This document shows, piece after piece, positions 18,886 through 28,488 of a stretch of 64,000 nt of DNA (its first letter is position 1; each line of letters begins with the position of its first letter). The DNA is from Betaproteobacteria bacterium (GTDB lineage Bacteria; Pseudomonadota; Gammaproteobacteria; Burkholderiales; Rhodocyclaceae), in the NCBI GenBank assembly GCA_028065725.1, contig JAPTVL010000173.1, forward strand, positions 62,001 through 126,000. The letters are read 5' to 3'. The translations under genes were made by a program, and so were the position numbers. The notes under the pieces were generated by a model that did no database searches, had not been told where the DNA came from, and worked only from the letters and a program-made list of their open reading frames with translations.

Positions 18886-19677
18886 TCAGCGACCGAGGCG
18901 CGGAGTCTTGCGTAGCAACAGCCAGAGCCCGAACAGCACCATCGGCAGGCTCAGCCACTGCCCCATGCTGACCACGTAGGACAGGCCGAAAATGCCGTGA
19001 TCCGGCTCGCGGAAGTACTCGGCGGCAAAGCGCAACACGCCGTAGCCGATCATGAATACGCCGGACACCTGCCCCAGCGCACGTTGCCGCGCCGAGTACA
19101 GCCAAAGGATCACGAACAGCAGCAGGCCTTCGCCCGCCGCCTGGTAGAGCGGCGACGGATGGCGCGGCAATTGATCGACCTGCGGGAAGACCATGGCCCA
19201 GGGCAAAGCCGGGTCCGCCACACGGCCCCAGAGCTCGCCGTTGATGAAATTGCCGATGCGCCCCGCCATCAGGCCCAGCGGCACCAGCGGCGCGATGAAA
19301 TCGGTGACCTGGAAAAACGTCCTGCCGGTCTTGCGGCCCCACAGCGCCATCGCCACGAACACGCCGAGCATGCCGCCGTGAAATGCCATGCCGCCCTTCC
19401 ACACCGCGAGGATCTCCAGCGGATGCGCCAGGTAATAGCCCGGCTCGTAGAACAGCACCTGCCCCAGCCTGCCGCCCAGCACCACGCCGAGCACACCGTA
19501 GAACAGCAGGTCGTCGACGTCCTGCGCGCTCATGCCGTGCCAGGGCTGCGCTGCGGCGCGGCGCTTGCCGAGCCAGAGGAAGGCGACGAAGCCGGCCAGG
19601 TACATCAGGCCGTACCAGCGCACGGCGAGCGGGCCGATGGAAATCGCGATCGGGTCGAACTGGGGATGGATCAGCAT
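18886..19677 (-). CDS. lgt: Phosphatidylglycerol-prolipoprotein diacylglyceryl transferase
   Basis: A 263-residue polytopic inner-membrane enzyme that attaches diacylglycerol to the lipobox cysteine of prolipoproteins. The Lgt signature [14 protein letters not shown] is present, along with [10 protein letters not shown] and about seven hydrophobic segments. In related genomes lgt neighbours ilvD; here 6.9 kb of accessory genes lie between them. Confidence 0.97.
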   Translation of the reverse strand: MLIHPQFDPIAISIGPLAVRWYGLMYLAGFVAFLWLGKRRAAAQPWHGMSAQDVDDLLFYGVLGVVLGGRLGQVLFYEPGYYLAHPLEILAVWKGGMAFHGGMLGVFVAMALWGRKTGRTFFQVTDFIAPLVPLGLMAGRIGNFINGELWGRVADPALPWAMVFPQVDQLPRHPSPLYQAAGEGLLLFVILWLYSARQRALGQVSGVFMIGYGVLRFAAEYFREPDHGIFGLSYVVSMGQWLSLPMVLFGLWLLLRKTPRLGR

Positions 19678-19698
19678 GGTGGCCGGACAAGCGGATGA

Positions 19699-19722
19699 AA
19701 AGTCGGTGCCGACAGGACGGCG
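19699..19722 (+). repeat. Dispersed 24-bp motif at the lgt edge of the accessory island
   Basis: AAAGTCGGTGCCGAC, three bases, ACGGCG, located 22 bp upstream of the lgt start codon. A second copy in the same orientation lies at the other edge of the island (26461). Confidence 0.5.
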
Positions 19723-19731
19723 GTTTCCCTG

Positions 19732-19962
19732 CTATCCCGATCTGCGCTGGTCCTCGGCGTCAAGCCGATCCAGAATCGCCAGCGCACGGCCCACATCGCC
19801 CGTCGCCGCCAGGGCGCGGAAATGGTTCTCCGTGTCCCACGCCGCCAGCGCGTGGGCACTCAACTGTTCCACCAGCTTGTTCGTGCTCAGACCACGGCTC
19901 TTGGCCAGCGCCTTGAGGCGTTGCGCCGTTTCGTCGGGCAAACGGATCGTCAGTGTGCTCAT
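19732..19962 (-). CDS. Ribbon-helix-helix antitoxin-type protein
   Basis: A protein of 76 residues from the ATG at 19962. It opens with STLTIRLPDETAQRLKALAKSRGLSTNKLVEQ, a CopG/Arc-like RHH DNA-binding domain, followed by a helical tail that could wrap the partner toxin. Its start overlaps the stop codon of the PIN gene (ATGA), so the two form a coupled toxin-antitoxin pair. The antitoxin comes second, the reverse of the usual order. It probably represses its own operon. Confidence 0.75.
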   Translation of the reverse strand: MSTLTIRLPDETAQRLKALAKSRGLSTNKLVEQLSAHALAAWDTENHFRALAATGDVGRALAILDRLDAEDQRRSG

Positions 19963-20378
19963 GGCCATTCCCTCAGACATTGTGCGGGCGTCAGCAGTTG
20001 CAGCGAACCCAGGTGCAACTCGCCACCGCGAACATCCCGCAAGTTATGCGTCACAATCGCCCTGGCATTGCCTGCCAGGGCCAACTCGATCAGGTGATTG
20101 TCGGCTTCGTCCGGCAAGTTGGGCCGCCAGCCGTAATACACCGTTACCCAGCGGCCACGTTGCGCCAGGGCCGCCAACACTTCCAGTCGCTCCGCCGGAG
20201 AAGTGCTGGCGCCCCACACAGGTCGCCCCAGCAAATCGCCATACTCCAGCCACAATGCGTTGCCAAACAAGGGCTGGTAACGCCCCGTCAGTACCCGTCG
20301 CAACACCTCGCGCGAAGCGCCACCGGCAGAACGCAAACCCGCGACAAAAACATTTGTATCGATCACCAAAGAAATCAC
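19959..20378 (-). CDS. PIN-domain toxin (COG1569 type)
   Basis: A 139-residue putative ribonuclease. The PIN acidic residues are visible: D in VIDTNVFVAGL, E in ALWLEYGDLL, and D/N in DEADNHLIELALAG followed by IVTHNLRD. Proteins of this group are metal-dependent RNases of type II toxin-antitoxin systems. It is transcribed first, with the RHH gene overlapping its stop codon. Target RNA is unknown. Confidence 0.78.
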   Translation of the reverse strand: MISLVIDTNVFVAGLRSAGGASREVLRRVLTGRYQPLFGNALWLEYGDLLGRPVWGASTSPAERLEVLAALAQRGRWVTVYYGWRPNLPDEADNHLIELALAGNARAIVTHNLRDVRGGELHLGSLQLLTPAQCLREWP

Positions 20379-20446
20379 GGTGACAGCATATACGCCATCA
20401 TCTTGGCTTGCAAGGCCGGATTCGGAAAAGGCAACGACCGCCTACA

Positions 20447-20530
20447 TCAGGTCTGCGCCCGCTCCAGGGCGTTCAACAGTCCCGCCGCAATACGCCGTTG
20501 CCGGGACGGCGGAAAGAGCGGGCTGGAGTT
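20447..20530 (-). pseudogene. Fragment of an XRE regulator C-terminus
   Basis: The minus strand encodes SSPLFPPSRQRRIAAGLLNALERAQ with no start of its own. This matches the end of the XRE protein at 21819-22178 (FRALSPANRRIAVELLKALERAQS), also at nucleotide level. It appears to be the remnant of a paralogous regulator. The rest of the 20379-20537 gap shows nothing else. Confidence 0.5.
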
Positions 20531-20537
20531 GTCGGCA

Positions 20538-21701
20538 TCAGGTCGGATTCTCCTGTAGCGCCCGCCAAGAAAACGCGCGGCCGCCGTCACGCTCGAAGGA
20601 CTGATCGCCTCCGTGAATAATCCAGGGGTCGAGCGCGGCGGCGCCGGCAAATGCCTTCCAGCGCTTCGCCGCATCCAGCCAGTCGCGGGAAAAGGTCATC
20701 CCGGATTTGATTTCAACGGGCTGCAAGCCGCCGCCCGTCTCGAACAGCAGGTCGATCTCGTGACCGACGTTATCGCGCCAGAAATACAGCTCGGCGGGTT
20801 GGCCGGCATTGTGCCGCTGTTTGATGAACTCGCCGATGACGAAGGTCTCGAACAGCGCGCCGCGCATGGCGTGCGTGGCAATTGCGCCGGCATCCCGAAT
20901 CCCCAGCAGCCAGGCGGCGAGGCCGACATCGAGGAAATACAGCTTGGGCGTCTTCACCAGGCGCTTGCCGAAGTTGCGGTGATACGGCGCCAGAAGGCGC
21001 ACTATGTAGCTCGCTTCCAGCACCGTGAGCCACTGCCGCGCGGTGACGTGGCTGATGCCGCAGTCCGCCGCGAGCGACGACAGGTTGAGCAGTTGCCCGC
21101 TGCGCGCGGCGCACATTTTCAGGAAGCGCTGGAACAGTCCCAGCTCGCGCACGGCAAGCAGTTGCCGAACATCGCGCTCGACGTAGGTGGCAACATAGTT
21201 TGGAAACCAGTCCTCGGGCGAAAGACCACGGTCGTAGAGCGCGGGGTAGGCGCCCTGCCACAGGGCGATATCGACCCCGGTGGCGACCATTCCGGCGCCC
21301 GCCAGCTCCGATTGGGAAAGGGGCAGCAGATGCACGAGACCGACGCGGCCTGCAAGCGACTGCGTTATCTTCGACAACAGTCCGAACTGCTGCGAACCCG
21401 TGAGCACGAAATCGCCCATGCGGCGGCGCTCATCGACCCAGCCCTGCAAATAGGAAAACAACTCGGGGCAACGCTGAACCTCGTCGATGATGGCGCCGTC
21501 GGGGTAATTGGCCAGAAAGCGGCGGGCATCCGCCGTCGCATAGGCAAGCTGGTCCGGATTCTCCAGGCTGACATAGGGCTTGCCCGGAAAGGCGGTGCGC
21601 GCCAGCGTCGTCTTCCCCGACTGGCGCGGGCCGGTCAGCGCGACAATGGGGAAGCCTTGCGCCAGGCGCTGGACAGTGCTCAGGGCGGTGCGGCGGATCA
21701 T
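20538..21701 (-). CDS. AAA_14/DUF4143 ATP-binding protein
   Basis: A 387-residue protein of the ATPase family with an N-terminal AAA_14 domain and C-terminal DUF4143 domain. Walker A is GPRQSGKTTLA (about 24-34), Walker B is IIDEVQRCPE, sensor-like FVLTGSQQ follows, and the C-terminal VGHEIDLLFETGG with PVEIKSG resembles a nuclease-like E/D...EIK core. These proteins are common next to toxin-antitoxin and defence genes, but their role is not established. Copies of an XRE C-terminus lie on both sides. Confidence 0.85.
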   Translation of the reverse strand: MIRRTALSTVQRLAQGFPIVALTGPRQSGKTTLARTAFPGKPYVSLENPDQLAYATADARRFLANYPDGAIIDEVQRCPELFSYLQGWVDERRRMGDFVLTGSQQFGLLSKITQSLAGRVGLVHLLPLSQSELAGAGMVATGVDIALWQGAYPALYDRGLSPEDWFPNYVATYVERDVRQLLAVRELGLFQRFLKMCAARSGQLLNLSSLAADCGISHVTARQWLTVLEASYIVRLLAPYHRNFGKRLVKTPKLYFLDVGLAAWLLGIRDAGAIATHAMRGALFETFVIGEFIKQRHNAGQPAELYFWRDNVGHEIDLLFETGGGLQPVEIKSGMTFSRDWLDAAKRWKAFAGAAALDPWIIHGGDQSFERDGGRAFSWRALQENPT

Positions 21702-21818
21702 GGCCGCATCTTACAGATTTAAGTTCCAAACTTCAATCTGTAAGAATGAAATTTTTCAGGCAGGGAAAGTCGTCGCTGGCGACGCCCCGAAGGTAGTGCA
21801 GAGCAAGGCGATTGGCGA

Positions 21819-22178
21819 TTACGACTGCGCCCGCTCCAGCGCCTTGAGCAGTTCCACCGCGATGCGGCGGTTGGCGGGGCTGAGGGCGCGGAAGCTGCGG
21901 CGCAGTTGCACCGCCTCGGAGGTGTAATCGACGGTGGCGTCACCTTCCGCTTTAGAAAGGGTACGCGGCAGAGAGCGTCCCTCGGCAAGCGCGTAGATGT
22001 CAGCAGCGGTACGCCCAAATACCGCTGCCAACTGCTCCAGGCGCGTCGTTGGCAAACGGCGCTCGCCACGCTCAATACGAGATACATAGCTGGTCGCCAT
22101 GCCCGCGTCCAGCGCAACTTTCTCTTGCGACCAACCGCGCTCTTCCCGCAACGCCCGAATTACTTGCCCGATGTTCAT
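21819..22178 (-). CDS. XRE-family transcriptional regulator
   Basis: A 119-residue regulator. A helix-turn-helix (about residues 1-65: IRALREERGWSQEKVALDAGMATSYVSRIERG split across it) is followed by a 50-residue C-terminal helix region ending ELLKALERAQS. It is divergent from the Type III methyltransferase gene, with only 129 bp between starts. A controller-type role in timing restriction-modification expression is plausible but inferred. Confidence 0.82.
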   Translation of the reverse strand: MNIGQVIRALREERGWSQEKVALDAGMATSYVSRIERGERRLPTTRLEQLAAVFGRTAADIYALAEGRSLPRTLSKAEGDATVDYTSEAVQLRRSFRALSPANRRIAVELLKALERAQS

Positions 22179-22241
22179 AGGCGTGATTGTTGGCGTCGAA
22201 TTGACTCATAGGCAAAACACAGGTGTCGATTTGCTTGTTAG

Positions 22242-22257
22242 TATTTGTCTATTTGTC
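22242..22257. promoter_or_regulatory. Tandem 8-bp operator candidate between XRE gene and mod
   Basis: TATTTGTC occurs twice head to tail, with another TTTGTC at 22274-22279, midway between the divergent XRE and methyltransferase starts. Such tandem sites suit binding by the XRE protein. This is inference from position and repetition. Confidence 0.35.
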
Positions 22258-22307
22258 ACATTTTCAGCGGTTGTTTGTCAAAAGCTCAGCCGCCAACCCC
22301 GCGACTC

Positions 22308-23822
22308 ATGCCCTTCCTCGACTGGGTCAACAAGGCACAGGCAACACAAGTTGCCGCTGCCGTTCCCTATCACCTGCTGGAGTTTCAGTCCGCACACGGC
22401 GACGGCAATGCGGAAAACCTGCTGATCCAGGGCGACAACCTGCTTGCGCTCAAGGCCCTGCTGCCCTTCTATCGCGGGCAGGTGAAGTGCATCTACATCG
22501 ACCCGCCCTACAACACCCAGTCGGCCTTCGAGCATTACGACGACAAACTGGAACACTCGCAATGGCTGTCGATGATGCATCCACGCCTGGTGCTGCTGCG
22601 TGAGCTGCTGGCCGAGGACGGCAGCATATGGGTGTCCATTGACGACAACGAAGGGCACTACCTGAAAGTGTTGATGGACGAGGTGTTTGGGCGAAACAAC
22701 TTCATTGCCAACGTTATCTGGCAGAAGAAGTTTGCGGGTAAAGCCGACTCGGAATTCTTTACTGAATTTCACGATCATGTACTGCTGTATGGAAAACACA
22801 TTACGAAACTTCGGCTCAACGGCATGCCACGTTCGGCTGAGCAAGATGCGCGCTACAAAAATTTGGACAGGGACCCACGAGGTGTCTGGGCTTCTGACAA
22901 CCTGCTCAGAACAGAAGCGCGTGATTACGCAATCTATCCAGTGAAAACGTCTTCCGGAAAGGAATACTTTCCACCGAAAGGCTCAAGCTGGCGCTTCAAC
23001 AAAGAAAAGATGGCTGAACTGATTGCCGATAACCGAATTTGGTTTGGAGCATCCGGCTCGAACATGCCACGCCTCAAGCGATTTCTTTCCGAAGTAACGG
23101 ACTCACTACCGCCCGGGACAATATGGCCACACATTGAAGTGGGTCATAACAGCGAAGCAAAGAAGGAAATCTTGGCCCTATTTGCCGAAGATGTTTTCGG
23201 CACCCCAAAGCCCGAGCGTCTGCTCCGACGCATCCTCCACATCGCCACCGATCCCGGCGATCTCGTTTTTGATAGCTTCCTCGGCTCAGGCACCACCGCC
23301 GCGGTCGCCCAGAAGATGGGCCGCCGCTGGATCGGCATCGAGATGGGTGATCACGCAGTAACACACTGCCTGCCGCGTCTGGAAAAAGTCAGCGCCGGCG
23401 AGACGGGGGGAATCTCCGCTTCGGTCGGTTGGCAGGGCGGCAGCGGTTTCCGTTTCCACACCCTGGGCGAGGCGGTGTTCGATGCCAAGGGCGGCATCAA
23501 CCCGGCCGTGTGCTTCGCCTCGCTGGCGGCCTACCTGTGGCATTTCGAAACCGGCCAGCCGGCGGCACACGCCTTCGACTCGCCCTGCCTCGGCACACAC
23601 GAGGGCACGGCCTACTACCTGCTCTACAACGGCATCCTCGGCGACCGCCGTCCGGCCGGCGGCAATGTGTTGACCTCGAATGTGCTGGCGCATCTCGACG
23701 CCCTGTTTCCCGACACCGGCCCGCGCGTGATCTATGGCGAGACGACGCGGCTGGGCGAGGCGCGGCTGCGCGAGGCCGGCATCGTCTTCAAGCAGATTCC
23801 CTACGACATCAAGGCGCGCTGA
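22308..23822 (+). CDS. Type III restriction-modification system, DNA adenine methyltransferase (Mod)
   Basis: A 504-residue N6-adenine methyltransferase. Catalytic motif IV DPPYNT (D65) comes before the SAM motif DSFLGSGTT (about 322-330), the beta-class order of Type III Mod proteins. The middle third is the target-recognition region and is visibly AT-richer (roughly 22690-23200) than the GC-rich flanks. No ribosome-binding site is obvious before the ATG. The restriction subunit follows after 2 bp. No simple-sequence repeat for phase variation is seen. Confidence 0.9.
   Translation: MPFLDWVNKAQATQVAAAVPYHLLEFQSAHGDGNAENLLIQGDNLLALKALLPFYRGQVKCIYIDPPYNTQSAFEHYDDKLEHSQWLSMMHPRLVLLRELLAEDGSIWVSIDDNEGHYLKVLMDEVFGRNNFIANVIWQKKFAGKADSEFFTEFHDHVLLYGKHITKLRLNGMPRSAEQDARYKNLDRDPRGVWASDNLLRTEARDYAIYPVKTSSGKEYFPPKGSSWRFNKEKMAELIADNRIWFGASGSNMPRLKRFLSEVTDSLPPGTIWPHIEVGHNSEAKKEILALFAEDVFGTPKPERLLRRILHIATDPGDLVFDSFLGSGTTAAVAQKMGRRWIGIEMGDHAVTHCLPRLEKVSAGETGGISASVGWQGGSGFRFHTLGEAVFDAKGGINPAVCFASLAAYLWHFETGQPAAHAFDSPCLGTHEGTAYYLLYNGILGDRRPAGGNVLTSNVLAHLDALFPDTGPRVIYGETTRLGEARLREAGIVFKQIPYDIKAR
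23385..23408 (+). repeat. Dispersed 24-bp motif, inside mod
   Basis: AAAGTCAGCGCCGGC, three bases, ACGGGG: close match on the sense strand, located where the AT-rich recognition region has returned to GC-rich sequence. Confidence 0.35.
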
Positions 23823-23824
23823 GC

Positions 23825-26461
23825 ATGTTCGCACTCAAGAGCTATCAGGTCGCGGCACTCGAAGCGCTGGAGGGCTTCTTCGGGCGTGTGCGCAGCGTGG
23901 GCCTTGCGGCGGCCTGGACGGAGAAAGTCGGCTATGACGCCACGGCGCTGGGCGAGGTGCCCGCCGTCTGCGTGCGCATTCCCACCGGCGGCGGCAAGAC
24001 GCTGCTGGCGGCGCATGCCGTGGGGCGGATCGGCAAGCCTCTGTGCGGCAACGATGCGCCGGTGGTGCTGTGGCTGGTGCCGTCCGACGCGATCCGCGCG
24101 CAAACGCTGGCGGCGCTGCAATCGCCGCGCCATCCCTGCCGCGAAGCGCTGGCCGGACAGTTCGGCGACGCGCTGCGGGTCTGCGCGATCGACGAGCTGG
24201 CGACCGTCAATCCGCATGAATCAAATGCCATTGTCGTTGTGGCGACGATCCAGACATTCAACGTCAGGGACAGGACGATCCGCAATGTCTATGCCGTGGA
24301 TGAAAGCCTGGCGCCCCACTTCCAGGCGTTGACACCGCAGCAGACGCAGCGGCTGGACTGCATCACAGCAGCCGATCTGGCGGCACAGCCGTATCTCACC
24401 GCCGCCGACCTGGGCAAGGTGAAATCCTCGCTGGCGAACTGGCTGGTGTTGCACCGGCCGCTGGTGATCGTGGACGAGGCGCACAACAACCGCACCGAGC
24501 AGGCCTTTCGCACCCTGCGCAACCTGCATCCGCTGGGGCTGATCGAGCTGACCGCGACGCCAACCGGCGGCAGCAACGTGCTCTGGCACGTCGGCGCGCA
24601 GGCCTTGCAGCGCGAGGAAATGATCAAGCTGCCCATCGTGCTGATGGAGCATCCGACCGGCTGGAAGGATGCGGTGCGCGATGCGATCCTGACCCGCGAC
24701 CGGCTGGAAACCTTGGCACTGAAGGAACCGGACTACATCCGCCCGGTGCTGCTGTTCCAGGCCGAGGCGAAGAACGGCGAGGCAACCGTCGAGGCCTTGC
24801 TGGCGCATCTGATCAGCGCCGACGGCGAAAAGCTCGACCGGCGCCAGATCGCGGTGGCGACCGGCGAGCAGAAGGAACTGGACGGCATCGTGCTGGCCGA
24901 CCCGACCTGCCCGATCCGCTATGTGATTACGGTGGAAGCACTCAAGGAGGGCTGGGATTGCCCCTTCGCCTATGTGCTGTGCAGCTTGCAGGATGCGAAG
25001 AGCGCGAAGGACGTGGAGCAGTTGCTCGGCCGCGTGCTGCGCATGCCTTACGCGCGCTCACGGGTGACGCCGGAACTGAACAAAGCCTACGCCCACATCG
25101 TGGCGCAGGGTTTCGCCCGCGTCGCCGATCAGCTCACCGACCGGCTGGTGAACAACATGGGCTTCGAGGCTTACGAAGCCGCACTGGCGATCCAGCAGGC
25201 GCCGCTGCCTTTGCCGGACGGCCAGGCCGCCGCGCCGCGCCCGATCGAGGCCGCGATTCCGCTGCCGGCCGTGCCGGCCCAAGCCGTGCCGGCATCGCTG
25301 GCTTCTGCTCTGGAGATTCGGCCGACCGCAAACGGCGCAACCGCGTTGGTGCGCGGCGAGATTTCGCCGGAGGTGGAAGACTTCCTGCTCACGGCCTGCA
25401 CCCCGAGGCAACAGCCGGCGCTGCGCGAGGCCATCGAACGCGAGCGCCTGCGCCAAGCCGCGCAACTGGCGCCCTCCGCGCGCGGCGTGCGCTTCGCGCC
25501 GCTGCCGCAACTGTGTTTCCTGTGGGAAGGCGAGTTGCAGCCGGTGGAGCGCCGCGTGCTAGCGGAACTCGGCGACTTCGACCTGTTCGCCGAAGCGCTG
25601 AACCTGTCCGGCTTCGCGCTGACCGAGAACGGCCCGGTGTTCGAGATCGAACTGGATGGCGGCCGCGTGCATTACCACGTCGCCGAACCCGAGCAGCTCT
25701 ATCTCGACCAGGTACCGGCGCATGCCAGCGAAAACGATCTGGTGCGCTGGCTCGACCGCGAATGCCGCCAGCCCGAGGTGGCGCAAGCAGCCATGCTCAA
25801 GTGGCTGCTTGCGCTGCTCCGGCATCTGCTGGCGGATCGCTGTTTTACGCTGACGGCGCTGGTGCGCGCCAAATACCCGCTGGCGGCGGCGATACGCGCC
25901 GAAATCGAGCGGCGCCGAGGCTTGGCAGTGCGGGCGGGTTTCCAGAAGTCCCTGCCCGGTTTGGTCGCAGCGCCGGCCTTGGCGGACAGCTTCCGCTACG
26001 GCTTTGTATTCCACCCCGACCGTTACCCGGCGCGACCTCCCTTCTATTCCGGACGCTACCGCTTCCAGAAGCACTACTACCCGGTGATCCACGACCTGCG
26101 TGAAAAACGCGCCGACGGCACACCAGCCGAGGAATTCATCTGCGCCCGCGCCATCGACACCCATCCCGCCGTCAGGCACTGGGTGCGCAACGTCGAGCGC
26201 GAAGAACGCTTTTCTTTCTGGCTGCCGACGGCGACGGATTACTTCTACCCGGATTTCGTCTGCGAGCTGAACGATGGCCGCGTGCTGGTGATCGAGTACA
26301 AGGGCGCGCACTTGCTGAACGATGAAACCCGCGAAAAGTCCCAGGTAGGGCGCCAATGGGAAGCATCGAGCGATGGGCGCTGCCTGTTTCTGCTTGCGAT
26401 GGCTGAGGACCGGGGTCGCGACGTGGCGCAGCAGATCGCCGCGAAAATCTCCGGCACCTGA
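23825..26461 (+). CDS. Type III restriction endonuclease subunit (Res)
   Basis: An 878-residue helicase-nuclease. Walker A is [12 protein letters not shown] (GGGKT at 55-59), the DEAH box is IVDEAHNN, and later helicase motifs include [13 protein letters not shown] and [12 protein letters not shown]. Near the C-terminus (about 808-826) [19 protein letters not shown] gives the PD-(D/E)xK nuclease core. Res acts with Mod to cleave DNA bearing two head-to-head unmodified sites, driven by ATP. A longer open frame starting at 23429 overlaps mod and is not used. Confidence 0.92.
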   Translation: MFALKSYQVAALEALEGFFGRVRSVGLAAAWTEKVGYDATALGEVPAVCVRIPTGGGKTLLAAHAVGRIGKPLCGNDAPVVLWLVPSDAIRAQTLAALQSPRHPCREALAGQFGDALRVCAIDELATVNPHESNAIVVVATIQTFNVRDRTIRNVYAVDESLAPHFQALTPQQTQRLDCITAADLAAQPYLTAADLGKVKSSLANWLVLHRPLVIVDEAHNNRTEQAFRTLRNLHPLGLIELTATPTGGSNVLWHVGAQALQREEMIKLPIVLMEHPTGWKDAVRDAILTRDRLETLALKEPDYIRPVLLFQAEAKNGEATVEALLAHLISADGEKLDRRQIAVATGEQKELDGIVLADPTCPIRYVITVEALKEGWDCPFAYVLCSLQDAKSAKDVEQLLGRVLRMPYARSRVTPELNKAYAHIVAQGFARVADQLTDRLVNNMGFEAYEAALAIQQAPLPLPDGQAAAPRPIEAAIPLPAVPAQAVPASLASALEIRPTANGATALVRGEISPEVEDFLLTACTPRQQPALREAIERERLRQAAQLAPSARGVRFAPLPQLCFLWEGELQPVERRVLAELGDFDLFAEALNLSGFALTENGPVFEIELDGGRVHYHVAEPEQLYLDQVPAHASENDLVRWLDRECRQPEVAQAAMLKWLLALLRHLLADRCFTLTALVRAKYPLAAAIRAEIERRRGLAVRAGFQKSLPGLVAAPALADSFRYGFVFHPDRYPARPPFYSGRYRFQKHYYPVIHDLREKRADGTPAEEFICARAIDTHPAVRHWVRNVEREERFSFWLPTATDYFYPDFVCELNDGRVLVIEYKGAHLLNDETREKSQVGRQWEASSDGRCLFLLAMAEDRGRDVAQQIAAKISGT

Positions 26462-26484
26462 AAGTCGGCGCTGGCGCTACGGCG
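26461..26484 (+). repeat. Dispersed 24-bp motif at the ilvD edge of the accessory island
   Basis: AAAGTCGGCGCTGGC, three bases, ACGGCG, beginning at the last base of the res stop codon. It is a full match and has the same orientation as the copy at 19699. Confidence 0.55.
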
Positions 26485-26559
26485 ATTTCGCCCGGCACAG
26501 GGCTTCCGCTAGAATTGGCGGCTCTTTTCCGGCCGCCGCGCCCATCGCAGGAGATTCCC

Positions 26560-28407
26560 ATGCCCGCCTATCGTTCCCGTACCTCCACCCACGGCCGCAA
26601 CATGGCCGGCGCCCGCGCGCTGTGGCGCGCCACCGGCATGCAGGACGGCGATTTCGGCAAGCCGATCATCGCCGTGGTGAATTCCTTCACCCAGTTCGTC
26701 CCCGGCCATGTGCACCTCAAGGACCTCGGCCAACTGGTGGCGCGCGAGATCGAGGCGGCCGGCGGCGTCGCCAAGGAGTTCAACACCATCGCGGTCGATG
26801 ACGGCATCGCCATGGGCCATGGCGGCATGCTGTATTCGCTGCCTTCGCGCGAGCTGATTGCCGACAGCGTCGAGTACATGGTCAACGCCCATTGCGCCGA
26901 CGCCATGGTCTGCATTTCGAATTGCGACAAGATCACCCCGGGCATGCTGATGGCGTCCTTGCGCCTCAACATCCCGACCGTGTTCGTCTCCGGCGGGCCG
27001 ATGGAAGCCGGCAAGGTCAAGTGGCACGGCGAGTACCGCATGGTGGACCTGATCGACGCCATGATCGAGGCCGCCGACGACCACAATTCGGACAAGGAAG
27101 TCGCCGCCATGGAGCGCTCCGCCTGCCCGACCTGCGGCTCCTGCTCGGGCATGTTCACGGCGAACTCGATGAACTGCCTGACCGAGGCGCTGGGCCTCTC
27201 GCTGCCGGGCAACGGTTCGCTGCTGGCGACCCACGCCGACCGCGAAATGCTGTTCCGCAAGGCCGGCCGCGTCGCGGTCGAACTGTGCCGGCGCTGGTAC
27301 GAGCAGGACGACGCCGCGGCGCTGCCGCGCTCGATCGCCAGTTTCGCCGCCTTCGAGAACGCCATCGCGCTCGACATCGCCATGGGCGGCTCGACCAACA
27401 CCGTGCTGCACCTGCTGGCCGCGGCGCAGGAAGCCGAAGTCGATTTCAACCTGGCCGACATCGACCGCATGTCGCGCAAGGTGCCTTGCCTGGCCAAGGT
27501 GGCGCCGGCGACGCAGAAATACCACATGGAAGACGTGCATCGCGCCGGCGGCATCATGGCCATCCTCGGCGAACTCAACCGCGCCGGCCTGATCAACCGC
27601 GACTGCCCCACCGTGCTCTACCCGAGCATGGGCGAGGCGCTCGACTGCTGCGACGTCAAGCGCAACCATGCGCCGGCGGTACATGAGTTCTATCGCGCGG
27701 CGCCGGGCGGGGTGCCGACGCAAACCGCCTTCTCGCAGAAGCGCCGCTATCCGACGCTCGATCTCGACCGCGCCAACGGCTGCATCCACGATCTGGCCCA
27801 TGCCTACTCGACGGACGGCGGCCTCGCCGTGCTCTACGGCAACATCGCGGAAAAGGGCTGCGTGGTGAAGACGGCCGGCGTCGATGATGCCAACCTCGTG
27901 TTCACCGGCCGCGCCCGCGTCTGCCAGTCGCAGGAAGAGGCCGTGGAGAAAATCCTCGCCGACCAGATCGTCGCCGGCGATATCGTGGTCGTGGTCTATG
28001 AAGGCCCGAAAGGCGGCCCCGGCATGCAGGAAATGCTCTATCCGACCTCGTACCTGAAGTCGAAGGGCCTGGGCAAGGCCTGCGCCCTGCTGACCGACGG
28101 CCGCTTCTCCGGCGGCACTTCCGGGTTGTCGATCGGCCATGCCTCGCCGGAAGCCGCGGCTGGCGGCGCCATCGGCCTGGTCGAGGAGGGCGACACCATC
28201 GAAATCGACATCCCGAACCGGCGCATCCACCTCGCCATCGAAGAGTCGGCGCTGGCGGCGCGGCGATCCGCGATGGAAGCCAGGGGGAAAGACGCCTGGA
28301 AGCCGCTCAAGCGCCAGCGCGAGGTCTCGGCCGCGCTCAGGGCCTATGCCGCGATGACCACCTCGGCCGACACTGGTGCAGTGCGGGATATTTCGCAGCT
28401 TGGTTGA
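26560..28407 (+). CDS. ilvD: Dihydroxy-acid dehydratase
   Basis: A 615-residue Fe-S dehydratase of valine, leucine and isoleucine synthesis. Cluster and active-site motifs are visible: [27 protein letters not shown], and [14 protein letters not shown] near the end. The ATG at 26560 follows CAGGAGA; an upstream in-frame start at 26515 lacks family support. The stop codon lies within the FNR box that drives the next gene. Confidence 0.97.
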   Translation: MPAYRSRTSTHGRNMAGARALWRATGMQDGDFGKPIIAVVNSFTQFVPGHVHLKDLGQLVAREIEAAGGVAKEFNTIAVDDGIAMGHGGMLYSLPSRELIADSVEYMVNAHCADAMVCISNCDKITPGMLMASLRLNIPTVFVSGGPMEAGKVKWHGEYRMVDLIDAMIEAADDHNSDKEVAAMERSACPTCGSCSGMFTANSMNCLTEALGLSLPGNGSLLATHADREMLFRKAGRVAVELCRRWYEQDDAAALPRSIASFAAFENAIALDIAMGGSTNTVLHLLAAAQEAEVDFNLADIDRMSRKVPCLAKVAPATQKYHMEDVHRAGGIMAILGELNRAGLINRDCPTVLYPSMGEALDCCDVKRNHAPAVHEFYRAAPGGVPTQTAFSQKRRYPTLDLDRANGCIHDLAHAYSTDGGLAVLYGNIAEKGCVVKTAGVDDANLVFTGRARVCQSQEEAVEKILADQIVAGDIVVVVYEGPKGGPGMQEMLYPTSYLKSKGLGKACALLTDGRFSGGTSGLSIGHASPEAAAGGAIGLVEEGDTIEIDIPNRRIHLAIEESALAARRSAMEARGKDAWKPLKRQREVSAALRAYAAMTTSADTGAVRDISQLG

Positions 28408-28444
28408 TCTGCATCAAATTTCCATCGGTATATAAGCAGATAAT
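28404..28444 (+). promoter_or_regulatory. Class II FNR/ANR-type promoter
   Basis: TTGATCTGCATCAA (28404-28417) is a perfect FNR half-site pair, TTGAT-N4-ATCAA. GATAAT at 28439-28444 can serve as the -10, giving a start near 28452 and placing the FNR centre at -41.5, the class II activation position. This predicts anaerobic induction of the octaheme cytochrome operon. The FNR box overlaps the ilvD stop codon. Confidence 0.75.
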
Positions 28445-28488
28445 GATTTTCATGAATTTTGATATGCAGTCGCCGATGGAGATGATTC

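Noticed and set aside
21766..21790. Further copy of the dispersed motif near the XRE gene
   Set aside because: GAAAGTCGTCGCTGGCGACGCC matches only the first half and lacks the correctly spaced ACGGCG.
22245..22307. Longer N-terminus for the Type III methyltransferase
   Set aside because: The upstream codons lie in the operator-like region and have no similarity to Mod proteins; MPFLDWVNK is the usual start.
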